Of a stretch of DNA of 64,000 nucleotides, positions 32,373-40,357 are shown piece by piece (the stretch's first letter is position 1; each line of letters begins with the position of its first letter). Origin of the DNA: an uncultured Clostridia bacterium. GTDB taxonomy: Bacteria > Bacillota > Clostridia > TANB77 > CAG-508. Under the pieces are notes generated by a model. The model saw only the letters and a list, made by a program, of their open reading frames with translations. It had not been told where the DNA came from and did no database searches. A program made the translations under genes and the position numbers. The stretch is from assembly GCA_934130285.1 (NCBI GenBank), contig CAKOXT010000001.1, forward strand, positions 124,001 through 188,000, written 5' to 3'.

Positions 32373-34961
32373 ATGAATACTCAAAAATTAACACAAAAAT
32401 CAATTGAAGTTATTCAAAAAGCTCAGTCAATTGCAATTGAACATCAAAACCAACAAATTGAACAACTTCATATATTGGATGCTCTTTTAATTATTGATGA
32501 TAGTTTAATAAAACAGCTTTTTAAGAGAATGAAAGTAAATGAAAATTTTGAAAATGTTGTTAAAGATGAAATCAATAAGTTGCCAAAGGTAGTTGGCGCA
32601 AGAAAAATGGATTCTTTATATGTTGCACCAGATGTAGATGAAATGCTTACTGATGCCGAAAAGACAGCTGAAAAGATGAAAGATGAGTATGTATCTGTTG
32701 AACATTTGATGTTATCTTTATTTAACAAAGGTAATCAAAAAATTAAGGAATTGTTTAAAACGTTCAATATTAATAAGAATGAGTTTATGAAGGTTTTATC
32801 AGATGTTAGAGGTAACACAAGAGTTACTTCAGATAATCCAGAAGAAACTTATGATGTATTAAAAAAATACGGTACTGATTTAGTTGAAATGGCAAGAGAG
32901 CAAAAACTTGATCCTGTTATTGGTAGGGATGATGAAATTAGAAATGTTATAAGAATTCTTTGTCGTAAAACTAAAAATAATCCTTGTTTGATTGGTGAGC
33001 CTGGTGTTGGTAAAACAGCTATTGCTGAAGGACTTGCTTTAAGAATTGTAAGAGGTGATGTACCTGATGGATTGAAAAATTGTACTATATTCTCATTAGA
33101 TATGGGTTCACTTGTTGCTGGTGCTAAGTATAGAGGTGAATTTGAAGAGAGATTAAAAGCAGTTTTACAAGAGGTTAAAAAGAGTGATGGTAGAATAATC
33201 TTATTTATAGATGAGCTTCATACTATAGTTGGTGCTGGTAAAACTGAGGGGGCAATGGATGCAGGAAACCTTTTAAAACCAATGCTTGCAAGAGGTGAAT
33301 TACATTGTATTGGTGCTACTACTTTGAATGAGTACAGACAATATATAGAAAAGGATCCAGCTTTGGAAAGACGTTTCCAACATGTATTAGTTGATGAGCC
33401 AACTGTTGAAGATACTATTTCTATTTTGAGAGGTTTAAAAGAGAGATATGAAGTATATCATGGTGTTGAAATAAGTGATAATGCTATTATCGCGGCTGCA
33501 ACACTTTCTCATAGATATATTTCTGATAGATTTTTACCAGATAAGGCTATAGATTTGATTGATGAGGCTTGTGCTATGATTAAAACTGAAATGGAGTCAA
33601 TGCCTATTGAGCTTGATGAAGTTTCTCACAAGATTACTCAATATCAAATTGAAGAGACAGCTTTGAAAAAGGAAAAAGATGAATTATCTCAAAAGAGATT
33701 ACAAGAAATTCAAAAAGAAATTGCTGATTTACAAAATAAATTTAAAGAAATGAAAGTTAAATGGGATAATGAAAAGGATGCTATTTCAAAGGTTCAGAAA
33801 CTTCGTGAGGATTTAGAGAAGGTTAATGCTGATATTGAAAGAGCTGAAAGAAATTATGATTTGAATAAGGCTGCTGAACTTAAATATGGTAAATTACCTC
33901 AAATTCAAGAAGAGTTGAAAAAAGAGGAAGAGATTGCTGCTAAGTCAAAAGAGTCAAGTTTGCTTCGTACAAAAGTTACAGATGAAGAGATTACTAGAAT
34001 TATTGCTAAGTGGACTGGTATTCCTGTTGCTAAACTTATGGAGAGTGAAAGAGATAAGATTTTGAATTTAGGTAATATTCTTCATAAGAGAGTAATTGGA
34101 CAAGATGATGCTGTTGAGAAGGTTGTTGATAGTATTATTCGTTCAAGAGCTGGTATACAAGATCCCAATAGACCTATTGGTTCATTTATGTTTTTAGGAC
34201 CAACTGGTGTTGGTAAAACTGAGCTTGCAAAAGCTTTGGCTGAAGCTTTGTTTGATGATGAGCATAATATGATTAGGATTGATATGTCTGAATATATGGA
34301 AAAATATTCTGTATCTAGATTAATTGGTGCGCCTCCAGGATATGTTGGTTATGAGGAAGGTGGACAATTAACTGAGGCTGTTAGAAGAAAACCATATAGT
34401 GTTGTATTATTTGATGAGATTGAAAAGGCTCATCCAGATGTATTTAATGTTTTACTTCAAGTTTTGGATGATGGTAGAATAACTGATTCTCAAGGAAGAA
34501 CGGTTGATTTTAAAAATACTATTATTATTTTAACATCTAACTTAGGTTCAGAGTTTATACTTGAAGGTATTGATAAAGACGGAAATATCAAAGAAGATGC
34601 TAATCAGAAGGTTCAAGATTTATTAAAACATTCATTTAGACCAGAGTTTTTAAATCGTTTGAGTGAAATTATCTTGTATAAACCATTGAAAAAGAATGAG
34701 ATTGATAAGATTTTGGATTTATTGATTGTTGATTTGAATAAGAGATTAGCAGATAGACAAATTAAAATTGAATTGACAGATAAGGCGAGAACATATTTAA
34801 TTGATAATGGTTATGATGCGGTTTATGGTGCTAGACCTTTGAAGAGATTTGTTCAAAAGAAATTGGAAACATTAATCGCTAGAAAGATATTAGAGCAGGT
34901 TATTGTTCCTAAATCTGAAGTCGTTGTTGATTTTGATGGCAATGAATTAATAATTAAATAA
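32373..34961 (+). CDS. clpB: ATP-dependent disaggregase ClpB
   Basis: Hexameric AAA+ chaperone that threads aggregated proteins. Order: Clp N domain (about 1-145), first AAA+ with GEPGVGKTA (about 208), a coiled-coil middle domain (about 395-520), second AAA+ with GPTGVGKTE (about 609), and a C-terminal D2-small domain. The middle domain length and the linker NTRVTSDNPEETYDVLKKYG identify ClpB rather than ClpC or ClpA. The ATG at 32373 with AGGTAGG upstream is a better start than the GTG nine bases before it. No clear CIRCE site precedes it; a weak GC-poor palindrome lies near 32312. Confidence 0.95.
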   Translation: MNTQKLTQKSIEVIQKAQSIAIEHQNQQIEQLHILDALLIIDDSLIKQLFKRMKVNENFENVVKDEINKLPKVVGARKMDSLYVAPDVDEMLTDAEKTAEKMKDEYVSVEHLMLSLFNKGNQKIKELFKTFNINKNEFMKVLSDVRGNTRVTSDNPEETYDVLKKYGTDLVEMAREQKLDPVIGRDDEIRNVIRILCRKTKNNPCLIGEPGVGKTAIAEGLALRIVRGDVPDGLKNCTIFSLDMGSLVAGAKYRGEFEERLKAVLQEVKKSDGRIILFIDELHTIVGAGKTEGAMDAGNLLKPMLARGELHCIGATTLNEYRQYIEKDPALERRFQHVLVDEPTVEDTISILRGLKERYEVYHGVEISDNAIIAAATLSHRYISDRFLPDKAIDLIDEACAMIKTEMESMPIELDEVSHKITQYQIEETALKKEKDELSQKRLQEIQKEIADLQNKFKEMKVKWDNEKDAISKVQKLREDLEKVNADIERAERNYDLNKAAELKYGKLPQIQEELKKEEEIAAKSKESSLLRTKVTDEEITRIIAKWTGIPVAKLMESERDKILNLGNILHKRVIGQDDAVEKVVDSIIRSRAGIQDPNRPIGSFMFLGPTGVGKTELAKALAEALFDDEHNMIRIDMSEYMEKYSVSRLIGAPPGYVGYEEGGQLTEAVRRKPYSVVLFDEIEKAHPDVFNVLLQVLDDGRITDSQGRTVDFKNTIIILTSNLGSEFILEGIDKDGNIKEDANQKVQDLLKHSFRPEFLNRLSEIILYKPLKKNEIDKILDLLIVDLNKRLADRQIKIELTDKARTYLIDNGYDAVYGARPLKRFVQKKLETLIARKILEQVIVPKSEVVVDFDGNELIIK

Positions 34962-34974
34962 TTTTAATGATAAT

Positions 34975-35028
34975 AAAAAAGAGGCTTTTTATTGTTGGAT
35001 TTTTCTAATAATGAATAGCCTTTTTATT
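34975..35028 (+). terminator. Probable clpB terminator
   Basis: AAAAAAGAGGCT pairs with AGCCTTTTT across a loop of about 31 bases, with a T-tract. Confidence 0.5.
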
Positions 35029-35042
35029 TATTAATTTTTTAT

Positions 35043-35071
35043 TTGACTAATATTGAAATTATTAATATAAT
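35043..35071 (+). promoter_or_regulatory. Promoter for the 35099 gene
   Basis: TTGACT and TATAAT with 17 bases between them, 27 bases before the start codon. Confidence 0.75.
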
Positions 35072-35098
35072 ATAAAAAAATAATTGGAGGGGAAATAT

Positions 35099-35656
35099 AT
35101 GAAAAATTTACTTGAAAAAATTAAAGCTAATAGTAAAGTTGTAGCAATAGTTGCAGCAATATTAGTTGTTATTATTATTCTTGCAATTGTAATGGCTAAT
35201 GTACTTGGTGGTTCTTATAAGAATACATTAAAGAAATTTGAAAAAGCAATGGAAAGCGAAGAAAGCATGGAAAAGTTCGTAGATAAAAATGTTAATTTAA
35301 GAGCTATTTATGCAGTAAGCGAACTTAAAGATGTAGAAGATGAGGATGAATTTGCTGAAAAATTTGAAGAAGAATATAAGAAAGCTAAGAAAGCTGATTA
35401 TACAAGTGATGAAACTAAAGAATCAGCTTATGATTTTTACAAAACTTTTGCTGAAGAAGACATAAAAATGAGTGATGTTGGAAAAATTAAGAAAACAGAC
35501 AAATTAGATTTATATGGAACTGAAATTGAAATTAAAGGTTTGAAAGTTTGTTCAATTAAGTTAGAAGCAGAAGGTACTAAAATGAGTGCAGATGCATATT
35601 TCTATAAAGGAAAATTATTTGTTATAATACCTGATTTTACTAGTATTGAATATTAA
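35099..35656 (+). CDS. Small membrane-anchored protein, paralogue family member 1
   Basis: 185 residues: one membrane segment (about 14-38), then a Lys/Glu-rich domain. The motif KFEKAMESEESMEKFVDKNV and then LRAIYAV recurs in the 36771 and 37503 proteins, showing one family. The C-terminal half is predicted beta (LYGTEIEIKGL, YFYKGKLFVIIPD), so the domain may be NTF2-like as in DUF4878 proteins; that is a guess. GGAGGGG precedes the ATG at 35099; a TTG 15 bases upstream is a poorer start. Likely outside the membrane. Confidence 0.75.
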   Translation: MKNLLEKIKANSKVVAIVAAILVVIIILAIVMANVLGGSYKNTLKKFEKAMESEESMEKFVDKNVNLRAIYAVSELKDVEDEDEFAEKFEEEYKKAKKADYTSDETKESAYDFYKTFAEEDIKMSDVGKIKKTDKLDLYGTEIEIKGLKVCSIKLEAEGTKMSADAYFYKGKLFVIIPDFTSIEY

Positions 35657-35670
35657 TTAATATTATAAGC

Positions 35671-35730
35671 AAAAGCGGATTCTTTTGAACTCTACTTTTT
35701 AAGTATAGCTCATTAAGAACCCGCTTTTAT
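35671..35730. terminator. Terminator between 35099 and convergent fic
   Basis: AAAAGCGGATTCT pairs with AGAACCCGCTTTT (one mismatch) across a long loop that holds a further small stem. A- and T-tracts allow use from both sides. Confidence 0.65.
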
Positions 35731-35770
35731 TATATTAATAATCTTATTTTACTATGTTGAAAATGGATTA

Positions 35771-36367
35771 CTATTTTATTTTTATTAAGCAATTAAGTAA
35801 AATTTTTTCTAATTCTGATGTGTTGTATACTGATTTTACGCTTGCGTCAAATATTTCTTTTGCAGAATTTTTAGTTAGGTCAAGCACATATCCGTTTTTA
35901 TATGCTAGTTCTCTAATGAATTCTCGTATGGTTCTTCCATTTCCTTCACGGAATGGGTGAAGAACATTTAATTCTGAAAGATAGAAAGCAAGACGTTTTG
36001 ATAAATCTTCTTTTGAAAGATCTTCTAAGTAATTTTCAGATTTTAATTTATTTAATAGATAGTCTAATTGTTCGTCAATGAATTCCCAGTTTGCAAATGT
36101 GAATTCTCCTTTTGAAATATTTTCTGTTCTTGTTTTTCCGGCAAATGGATATAAGTCTTCAAATAAAAATTTGTGAATACCTAAAAAATGTTGTTTATCA
36201 AATCCGTAATTTTTAACATTTTGTCTAAGTATAAATGATTTTGCTAGAACAATTTGTCTTTCTAAATTAAATAATTTATTGCTATCATGGATATCTAGTT
36301 TGTTGATTAATGTGCTAGTACCAGGATAGCAATAAATTGAATTTCGTGCACTATATAAATTTTCCAT
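35771..36367 (-). CDS. fic: Fic-domain protein AMP-transferase, toxin of a class I Fic module
   Basis: Transfers AMP (or another nucleotide part) to target proteins, often DNA gyrase or topoisomerase IV in bacterial Fic toxins. The active motif is LHPFREGNGRTIREF with catalytic His, and the beta-hairpin region TENISKGEFTF is in place. 198 residues is a minimal stand-alone Fic domain without an internal inhibitory helix, which agrees with the separate antitoxin gene 17 bases upstream. AAAGGAG precedes the ATG. It is on the minus strand inside a run of plus-strand genes, which suggests acquisition as a unit. Confidence 0.92.
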   Translation of the reverse strand: MENLYSARNSIYCYPGTSTLINKLDIHDSNKLFNLERQIVLAKSFILRQNVKNYGFDKQHFLGIHKFLFEDLYPFAGKTRTENISKGEFTFANWEFIDEQLDYLLNKLKSENYLEDLSKEDLSKRLAFYLSELNVLHPFREGNGRTIREFIRELAYKNGYVLDLTKNSAKEIFDASVKSVYNTSELEKILLNCLIKIK

Positions 36368-36384
36368 TTAAATTTAAACTCCTT

Positions 36385-36561
36385 TCAAAGTGTTTTTTGA
36401 ATTATATTATTTATCATTTCACTTTGAGAGATTTCATCATTTGAATATCTTTTTAATATTTCTATATCTGAGTCTGTAACATTCATGTTTTCAATGGCAA
36501 AATCTTGTTTTAAATTTTCAATATCAAAATTAAATTTTTCTTCTTTTGACATGTTAAACAT
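36385..36561 (-). CDS. VbhA-like antitoxin of the Fic module
   Basis: A 58-residue acidic protein starting at 36561 with AAGGAG 7 bases upstream. It contains LKQDFAIENMNVTDSDI and then LKRYSNDEISQSEMI, the helix pattern of the antitoxin VbhA family, whose inhibitory motif is (S/T)xxxE(G/N). The Glu-Asn pair (IEN) is present, while the Ser/Thr position appears to be Asp. In class I modules this small protein inserts its helix into the Fic active site and the Glu blocks ATP. It ends 17 bases before fic. Confidence 0.75.
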   Translation of the reverse strand: MFNMSKEEKFNFDIENLKQDFAIENMNVTDSDIEILKRYSNDEISQSEMINNIIQKTL

Positions 36562-36591
36562 TATTTTTCTCCTTTTATATTGGTATAGGGA

Positions 36592-36611
36592 AGACTTAAA
36601 TTTTTAAGACT
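36592..36611. promoter_or_regulatory. Imperfect palindrome upstream of the Fic module
   Basis: AGACTTAAATTTTTAAGACT pairs with itself except at the third position of each arm. It lies 31 bases before the antitoxin start, where an operator would be expected. Confidence 0.3.
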
Positions 36612-36703
36612 CACTACTCTTTTATTATAGCACAAAATAGCTTAAAATACTAGCTTTTTTGATAAAAAAGTGTAGTAAAAAAATAAAAAAATCGGTATAG
36701 ATA

Positions 36704-36732
36704 TTTACTTTTTTTACAAAAGAAAATATAAT
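36704..36732 (+). promoter_or_regulatory. Promoter for the 36771 gene
   Basis: TTTACT and TATAAT with 17 bases between them, 38 bases before the start codon. Confidence 0.6.
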
Positions 36733-36770
36733 AGTATAAGTATTAATTTTGTAATGGAAAGGGATTTAGA

Positions 36771-37457
36771 ATGAAAGATTTTTTAAAGAATAAAAAAATA
36801 ATATTTCCTATTGTAATTGGACTAGTTATAATTGTGATTGCTATAATAATTTTTATACTTATAGGAAAAAGTACAAATAATTCTGGAAAGGTGTCAACAA
36901 TTAAGTTAAGTAATTCAACTGGAAATAATTCTACTACTAATGTAACTAATGCAACAGATAATACAAATGAAAATACGTCAGATAATACAAGTAATGATAC
37001 ATCAAATTCTACATCAGATGATGATACTGATTTTGAATTTGATGGTGATGAATTTTATTTAGATGCAGCAAAAAGTTTCATGAATGGATTAAAAGACGAA
37101 GATGATATGAAACAATTTGTTGATGAGCATGTTGATGTAAAGGCATATGCTGCAGCATTTACAGTTAATGGTGATGATGCAGAATTTATGGATGAATATG
37201 AAGGACTTGATGATGATGATAGTAAAGTTGAAAAGATTGAAGAAAAATTTTTAGAGTTGGTATCTGAAGATAATGATTATAGTATAAAATCAATCAGTGA
37301 TCCAAAAGAATCTGGTGATGATGAGCAAATTACAAGGGTGACTGTAAGTTTCAAATCAGGTAGTGAAACAATAAAATATAGAATGGTTTTCTATGGAGAA
37401 ATTGTTATTTATATTTGCGATGAAAATGGCGATTCTGTAATAAATTTAAATGATTAA
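36771..37457 (+). CDS. Small membrane-anchored protein, paralogue family member 2
   Basis: 228 residues: a membrane segment (about 9-32), an Asn/Thr/Ser/Asp-rich spacer (about 33-90, likely disordered and outside), then the family domain with SFMNGLKDEDDMKQFVDEHV and VKAYAAAF. The end is beta-rich (YRMVFYGEIVIYICD). It shares domain and anchor with the 35099 and 37503 proteins but has the long polar spacer. AAAGGG precedes the ATG. The 37503 gene follows by 45 bases. Confidence 0.75.
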   Translation: MKDFLKNKKIIFPIVIGLVIIVIAIIIFILIGKSTNNSGKVSTIKLSNSTGNNSTTNVTNATDNTNENTSDNTSNDTSNSTSDDDTDFEFDGDEFYLDAAKSFMNGLKDEDDMKQFVDEHVDVKAYAAAFTVNGDDAEFMDEYEGLDDDDSKVEKIEEKFLELVSEDNDYSIKSISDPKESGDDEQITRVTVSFKSGSETIKYRMVFYGEIVIYICDENGDSVINLND

Positions 37458-37502
37458 TTTGTTATTAATATTTTAAAAATAAAATAATATAGGAGGAAAA
37501 AA

Positions 37503-38090
37503 ATGAAAGAGAAGTTATTAGGATTACTTGACATAGTAAAAAATAACAAGAAGAACCTTATAAAGGTTGCTGTTGCGTTAGTTGTTGTAATAATTGTAAT
37601 CGCTGTATTATCAACAATATTTAGTGCAAAACCAAAAAAATATGAAGAAAAAATCAAAACTTTTACAAAGGCTTTATCATCTGAAAGTAAAATGAAAGAT
37701 GCTATAGAAAAATATGTTGATTTAAGAGGAGCAGCTGCTTTCCAAGAAGCTGACCTTGATTATAAAGATTTAAAGAAAGAATATAAAAAGATGAAAAAAG
37801 ATGCTGATGAGGTTGACGATATGGAAAAGGCTTTAAAGGCATATGCTAAAGAGTCAGAAGATTCTGATATAAGTGTTTCAGTTAGCAAAATTGGCAAACC
37901 AAAACAAAATTCAAAAAATAAAAAAATATACACTGTTTCAGCTACAATGTCACTAAAATCATCATATGGTTCAATATCTGATCAATCAGTAAGATTTGTG
38001 TTTTATAAAGGAAAAATAATTGATATTCTTTCAAAAGGATATGGTGATGATTCAAGTATGTTCAAAAATGCGTTAGATTCAAACAAATAA
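37503..38090 (+). CDS. Small membrane-anchored protein, paralogue family member 3
   Basis: 195 residues: a membrane segment (about 20-42), then a Lys-rich domain with FTKALSSESKMKDAIEKYV and LRGAAAF, matching the family motif. The C-terminal half ends VRFVFYKGKIIDIL, similar to the YFYKGKLFVII end of member 1. AGGAGG is 6 bases before the ATG. A terminator follows. Function unknown; paralogy by three suggests a diversified envelope role. Confidence 0.75.
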   Translation: MKEKLLGLLDIVKNNKKNLIKVAVALVVVIIVIAVLSTIFSAKPKKYEEKIKTFTKALSSESKMKDAIEKYVDLRGAAAFQEADLDYKDLKKEYKKMKKDADEVDDMEKALKAYAKESEDSDISVSVSKIGKPKQNSKNKKIYTVSATMSLKSSYGSISDQSVRFVFYKGKIIDILSKGYGDDSSMFKNALDSNK

Positions 38091-38120
38091 TTGAATATTA
38101 GTAAAGATATAAATGAAAAT

Positions 38121-38157
38121 AAAAAGAATCCTAATTTGATAATTAGGGTTCTTTTTA
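38121..38157 (+). terminator. Terminator after 37503
   Basis: 16-bp stem AAAAAGAATCCTAATT/AATTAGGGTTCTTTTT (one mismatch) with a TGAT loop. Confidence 0.85.
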
Positions 38158-38241
38158 TGGAAAAAAATTTATAATATTTTGAGAATTAAATATATTGAGT
38201 GCCACAAAATAATAAAATTGTATATTTAATGAAAAAATATA

Positions 38242-38270
38242 TTGATTTCAGTATACAAAATAACTATAAT
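38242..38270 (+). promoter_or_regulatory. Promoter for the 38311 operon
   Basis: TTGATT and TATAAT, exactly 17 bases apart, 40 bases before the start codon. The rest of the gap from 38158 shows no gene. Confidence 0.7.
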
Positions 38271-38310
38271 AACTATGTTAATCATTCAGTTAACTAAAAT
38301 GGAGGAATTT

Positions 38311-38772
38311 ATGAGAATTGTAGGAAAATTTACGGACGAGGAAATTGAGTTATTAGAAAACATAGGAATAGAAATTAGAGATAGAGAGTATTCAGAATAT
38401 GAAATTAATGATATGGAAGATATTGTTATGGATGCGGTAATGGCTAATTTAGATAATGACGGCGAATTTACTGAAATTGCAGAAACATATAATTGGATAC
38501 ATGATAAATTAATTCAATTGGAAGAAGAAAATGATGTTGAATGTGATGATGTAACATTAAGAGCTTTTTTAACTGATGAACAAATCAGGTTAATGGAAGA
38601 AAATAATGTAGATTTAGATAGAGATTATACTTTGTCTGATTTGGAAAAATTAGAAGATTTGGTTTATAATATTATGATGTCTCATATGGATGAAAATGGC
38701 GATTATACTGAGCTAGCTGAAAAGTATGAGAAAATAATTGATGTTATAGTAAAAATAGAGAATGAGATGTAA
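38311..38772 (+). CDS. Acidic protein built of two repeats, unknown function
   Basis: 153 residues starting at 38311 behind GGAGG. Residues about 1-70 and 82-153 are copies of one unit: FTDEEIELLENIGIEI in the first matches LTDEQIRLMEENNVDL in the second, and both contain D-x-x-G-(E/D)-(F/Y)-TE-(I/L)-AE-x-Y. The unit is helical and very acidic, with Asp-rich turns (DNDGEF, DENGDY) that could bind Ca, though they are not a canonical EF-hand. It is followed by the metalloprotease-like gene with only a 4-base gap. Not recognised. Confidence 0.75.
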   Translation: MRIVGKFTDEEIELLENIGIEIRDREYSEYEINDMEDIVMDAVMANLDNDGEFTEIAETYNWIHDKLIQLEEENDVECDDVTLRAFLTDEQIRLMEENNVDLDRDYTLSDLEKLEDLVYNIMMSHMDENGDYTELAEKYEKIIDVIVKIENEM

Positions 38773-38776
38773 TTGT

Positions 38777-39508
38777 ATGTTAGAGAGTAGTAGAATCGAA
38801 ATAAATGGAGTTACAATTTATTTTAATATTAAGAGAAAAAAGATTAAAAACATGTATATGAAATTTTCAGAAGATGGTGTATTGCATATTACTGTTCCTA
38901 ATAATATAGAAATAGATAAAGTTGACAATTTTATTAGAAGTAAAATAAATTGGATAATGAGTCAAAAAAAGCAATTAGAGAAAATTGCTGAAATGAAAGA
39001 ATCAATAAATTTCAATAATGGTGATGATTTATACTTTCTTGGTAAGAAATATAATTTAGTTGTTATTCCTGATAAGAAAAATAAAGTGATGATAAATGAG
39101 TCAAATATAGAAATTAGCATTAAGGAAAGGCTTATCGATGATAGAGAGTATAAAAGAAAGATATATGAAAAATGGCTTAAAAGTCAGTGCTTGAGCTTAT
39201 GTACAGAATATATTGAATTTTATTATGAAAAAATGAAAAAATATAATGTGCCATTTCCAAAAATTAATGCTAAAAATTTTAAAGCTAGGTGGGGATGCTG
39301 TATTCCTAAGAGAAATCAAGTTGAGTTTGCTATAAATTTAGTTAAAGCACCAAGGGAGTGTGTTGAGTATGTGGTTGTCCATGAATTAGCACATTTTAAA
39401 TATATTCATCACGATGAAAAATTTTATGAATTTGTTTCTATTTTTATTCCTGATTGGAAGAAGAGACGTGACTTATTAAATAGAGTATATGGAAGAATTA
39501 TAGGATAG
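38777..39508 (+). CDS. YgjP-type (DUF45) zinc metallopeptidase-like protein
   Basis: Predicted metal-dependent hydrolase of the YgjP/SprT-like group. The zinc site is VVVHELAHFKYIHHDEKFY (HExxH plus a third His), preceded by the family block ARWGCCIPKRNQVEFAINL. 243 residues is normal. The ATG at 38777 is 4 bases after the stop of the 38311 gene; an ATG at 38762 overlaps that gene but has no ribosome site. Substrate unknown. Confidence 0.85.
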   Translation: MLESSRIEINGVTIYFNIKRKKIKNMYMKFSEDGVLHITVPNNIEIDKVDNFIRSKINWIMSQKKQLEKIAEMKESINFNNGDDLYFLGKKYNLVVIPDKKNKVMINESNIEISIKERLIDDREYKRKIYEKWLKSQCLSLCTEYIEFYYEKMKKYNVPFPKINAKNFKARWGCCIPKRNQVEFAINLVKAPRECVEYVVVHELAHFKYIHHDEKFYEFVSIFIPDWKKRRDLLNRVYGRIIG

Positions 39509-39554
39509 ATAAGATAAAAAGTTTAAGGCTGTTTGCTAAATTTGAAAATTTAGT

Positions 39555-39583
39555 TTGTGTAAATTTTATAATAATGATATAAT
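39555..39583 (+). promoter_or_regulatory. Promoter for the 39623 gene
   Basis: TTGTGT and TATAAT with 17 bases between them. Confidence 0.55.
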
Positions 39584-39622
39584 TTGACTACTTTAAATAT
39601 AGTAATTATGAAGAGGATTAAT

Positions 39623-40273
39623 ATGGAGAAGAAAGAGAAGAAGGAACGAGATTTAAAGTATTTATGTAGATTATTTTGGATTTTCATAATTGGAAGTTTA
39701 GTTGGATTTGCATATGAAAATATATTGGTTTTGTTTCAAAAAGGCCATTTTGTTTTAAGGCAGGGATTGTTATATGGACCGTTAATACCTGTTTATGGAA
39801 TTGGTGCTGTGATTTATGAGATAATTATTCCCAAAATGGAAAGTCCATTAAAGTCATTTTTTTATTCAATGTTTTTAGGGGCTGTTGTAGAATATATTTG
39901 TTCATATGTGCAAGAGGTTTTATTCGGCACTATTTCATGGGATTATCATTGGGTTAAAATTAATTTTAATGGTAGAACTAGTATTTTACATGCATTTTAT
40001 TGGGGGTTGGCAGGAGTTATCTTTTATGATATTGTTCATCCATGGTTTAATAGAATTATGACTAGACCATTCACTAAAAGAACAATAGTAGTTACTGGAG
40101 TTACTTTGACATTTATTTTAATTGATGTTTTTTTGTCTTGGTCTGCTTGTTATAGACAGAAGGAGCGTGTGCTTAATATTGAACCTAGAAGTGAATTTGA
40201 TGTGTTTTTGGATGAACATTATCCAGATGAAAAAATAGATAAAATTTATACTAATAAGATTTTAAAAATATAA
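39623..40273 (+). CDS. Putative ABC-transporter type IV (CmpB-like) membrane protein
   Basis: 216 residues with four to five membrane segments and the conserved blocks GFAYENILVLFQKG, RQGLLYGPLIPVYGIGA and EYICSYVQEVLFG, then WDY and GRTSILHAFYWGLAG, of the PF06541 family. Despite the family name no ATPase partner is adjacent. The start at 39623 follows GAGG by 6 bases; the frame extends 13 codons upstream to a TTG inside the promoter and is less likely. Function is not established for this family. Confidence 0.8.
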   Translation: MEKKEKKERDLKYLCRLFWIFIIGSLVGFAYENILVLFQKGHFVLRQGLLYGPLIPVYGIGAVIYEIIIPKMESPLKSFFYSMFLGAVVEYICSYVQEVLFGTISWDYHWVKINFNGRTSILHAFYWGLAGVIFYDIVHPWFNRIMTRPFTKRTIVVTGVTLTFILIDVFLSWSACYRQKERVLNIEPRSEFDVFLDEHYPDEKIDKIYTNKILKI

Positions 40274-40275
40274 AT

Positions 40276-40318
40276 AAAAAAGGATTTTGTAATACTAATT
40301 TACAAAATCCTTTTTTTT
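40276..40318 (+). terminator. Terminator after the 39623 gene
   Basis: Long perfect stem AAAAAAGGATTTTGTAA/TTTACAAAATCCTTTTTT with a six-base loop. Confidence 0.9.
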
Positions 40319-40326
40319 GATATAAT
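40299..40326 (+). promoter_or_regulatory. Promoter overlapping the terminator's right arm
   Basis: TTTACA lies within the right arm of the terminator stem and TATAAT follows after 16 bases, 32 bases before the 40358 start. The two signals share bases. Confidence 0.5.
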
Positions 40327-40357
40327 GTAAATATAAATTTGTAAGGAGGAAAACATT

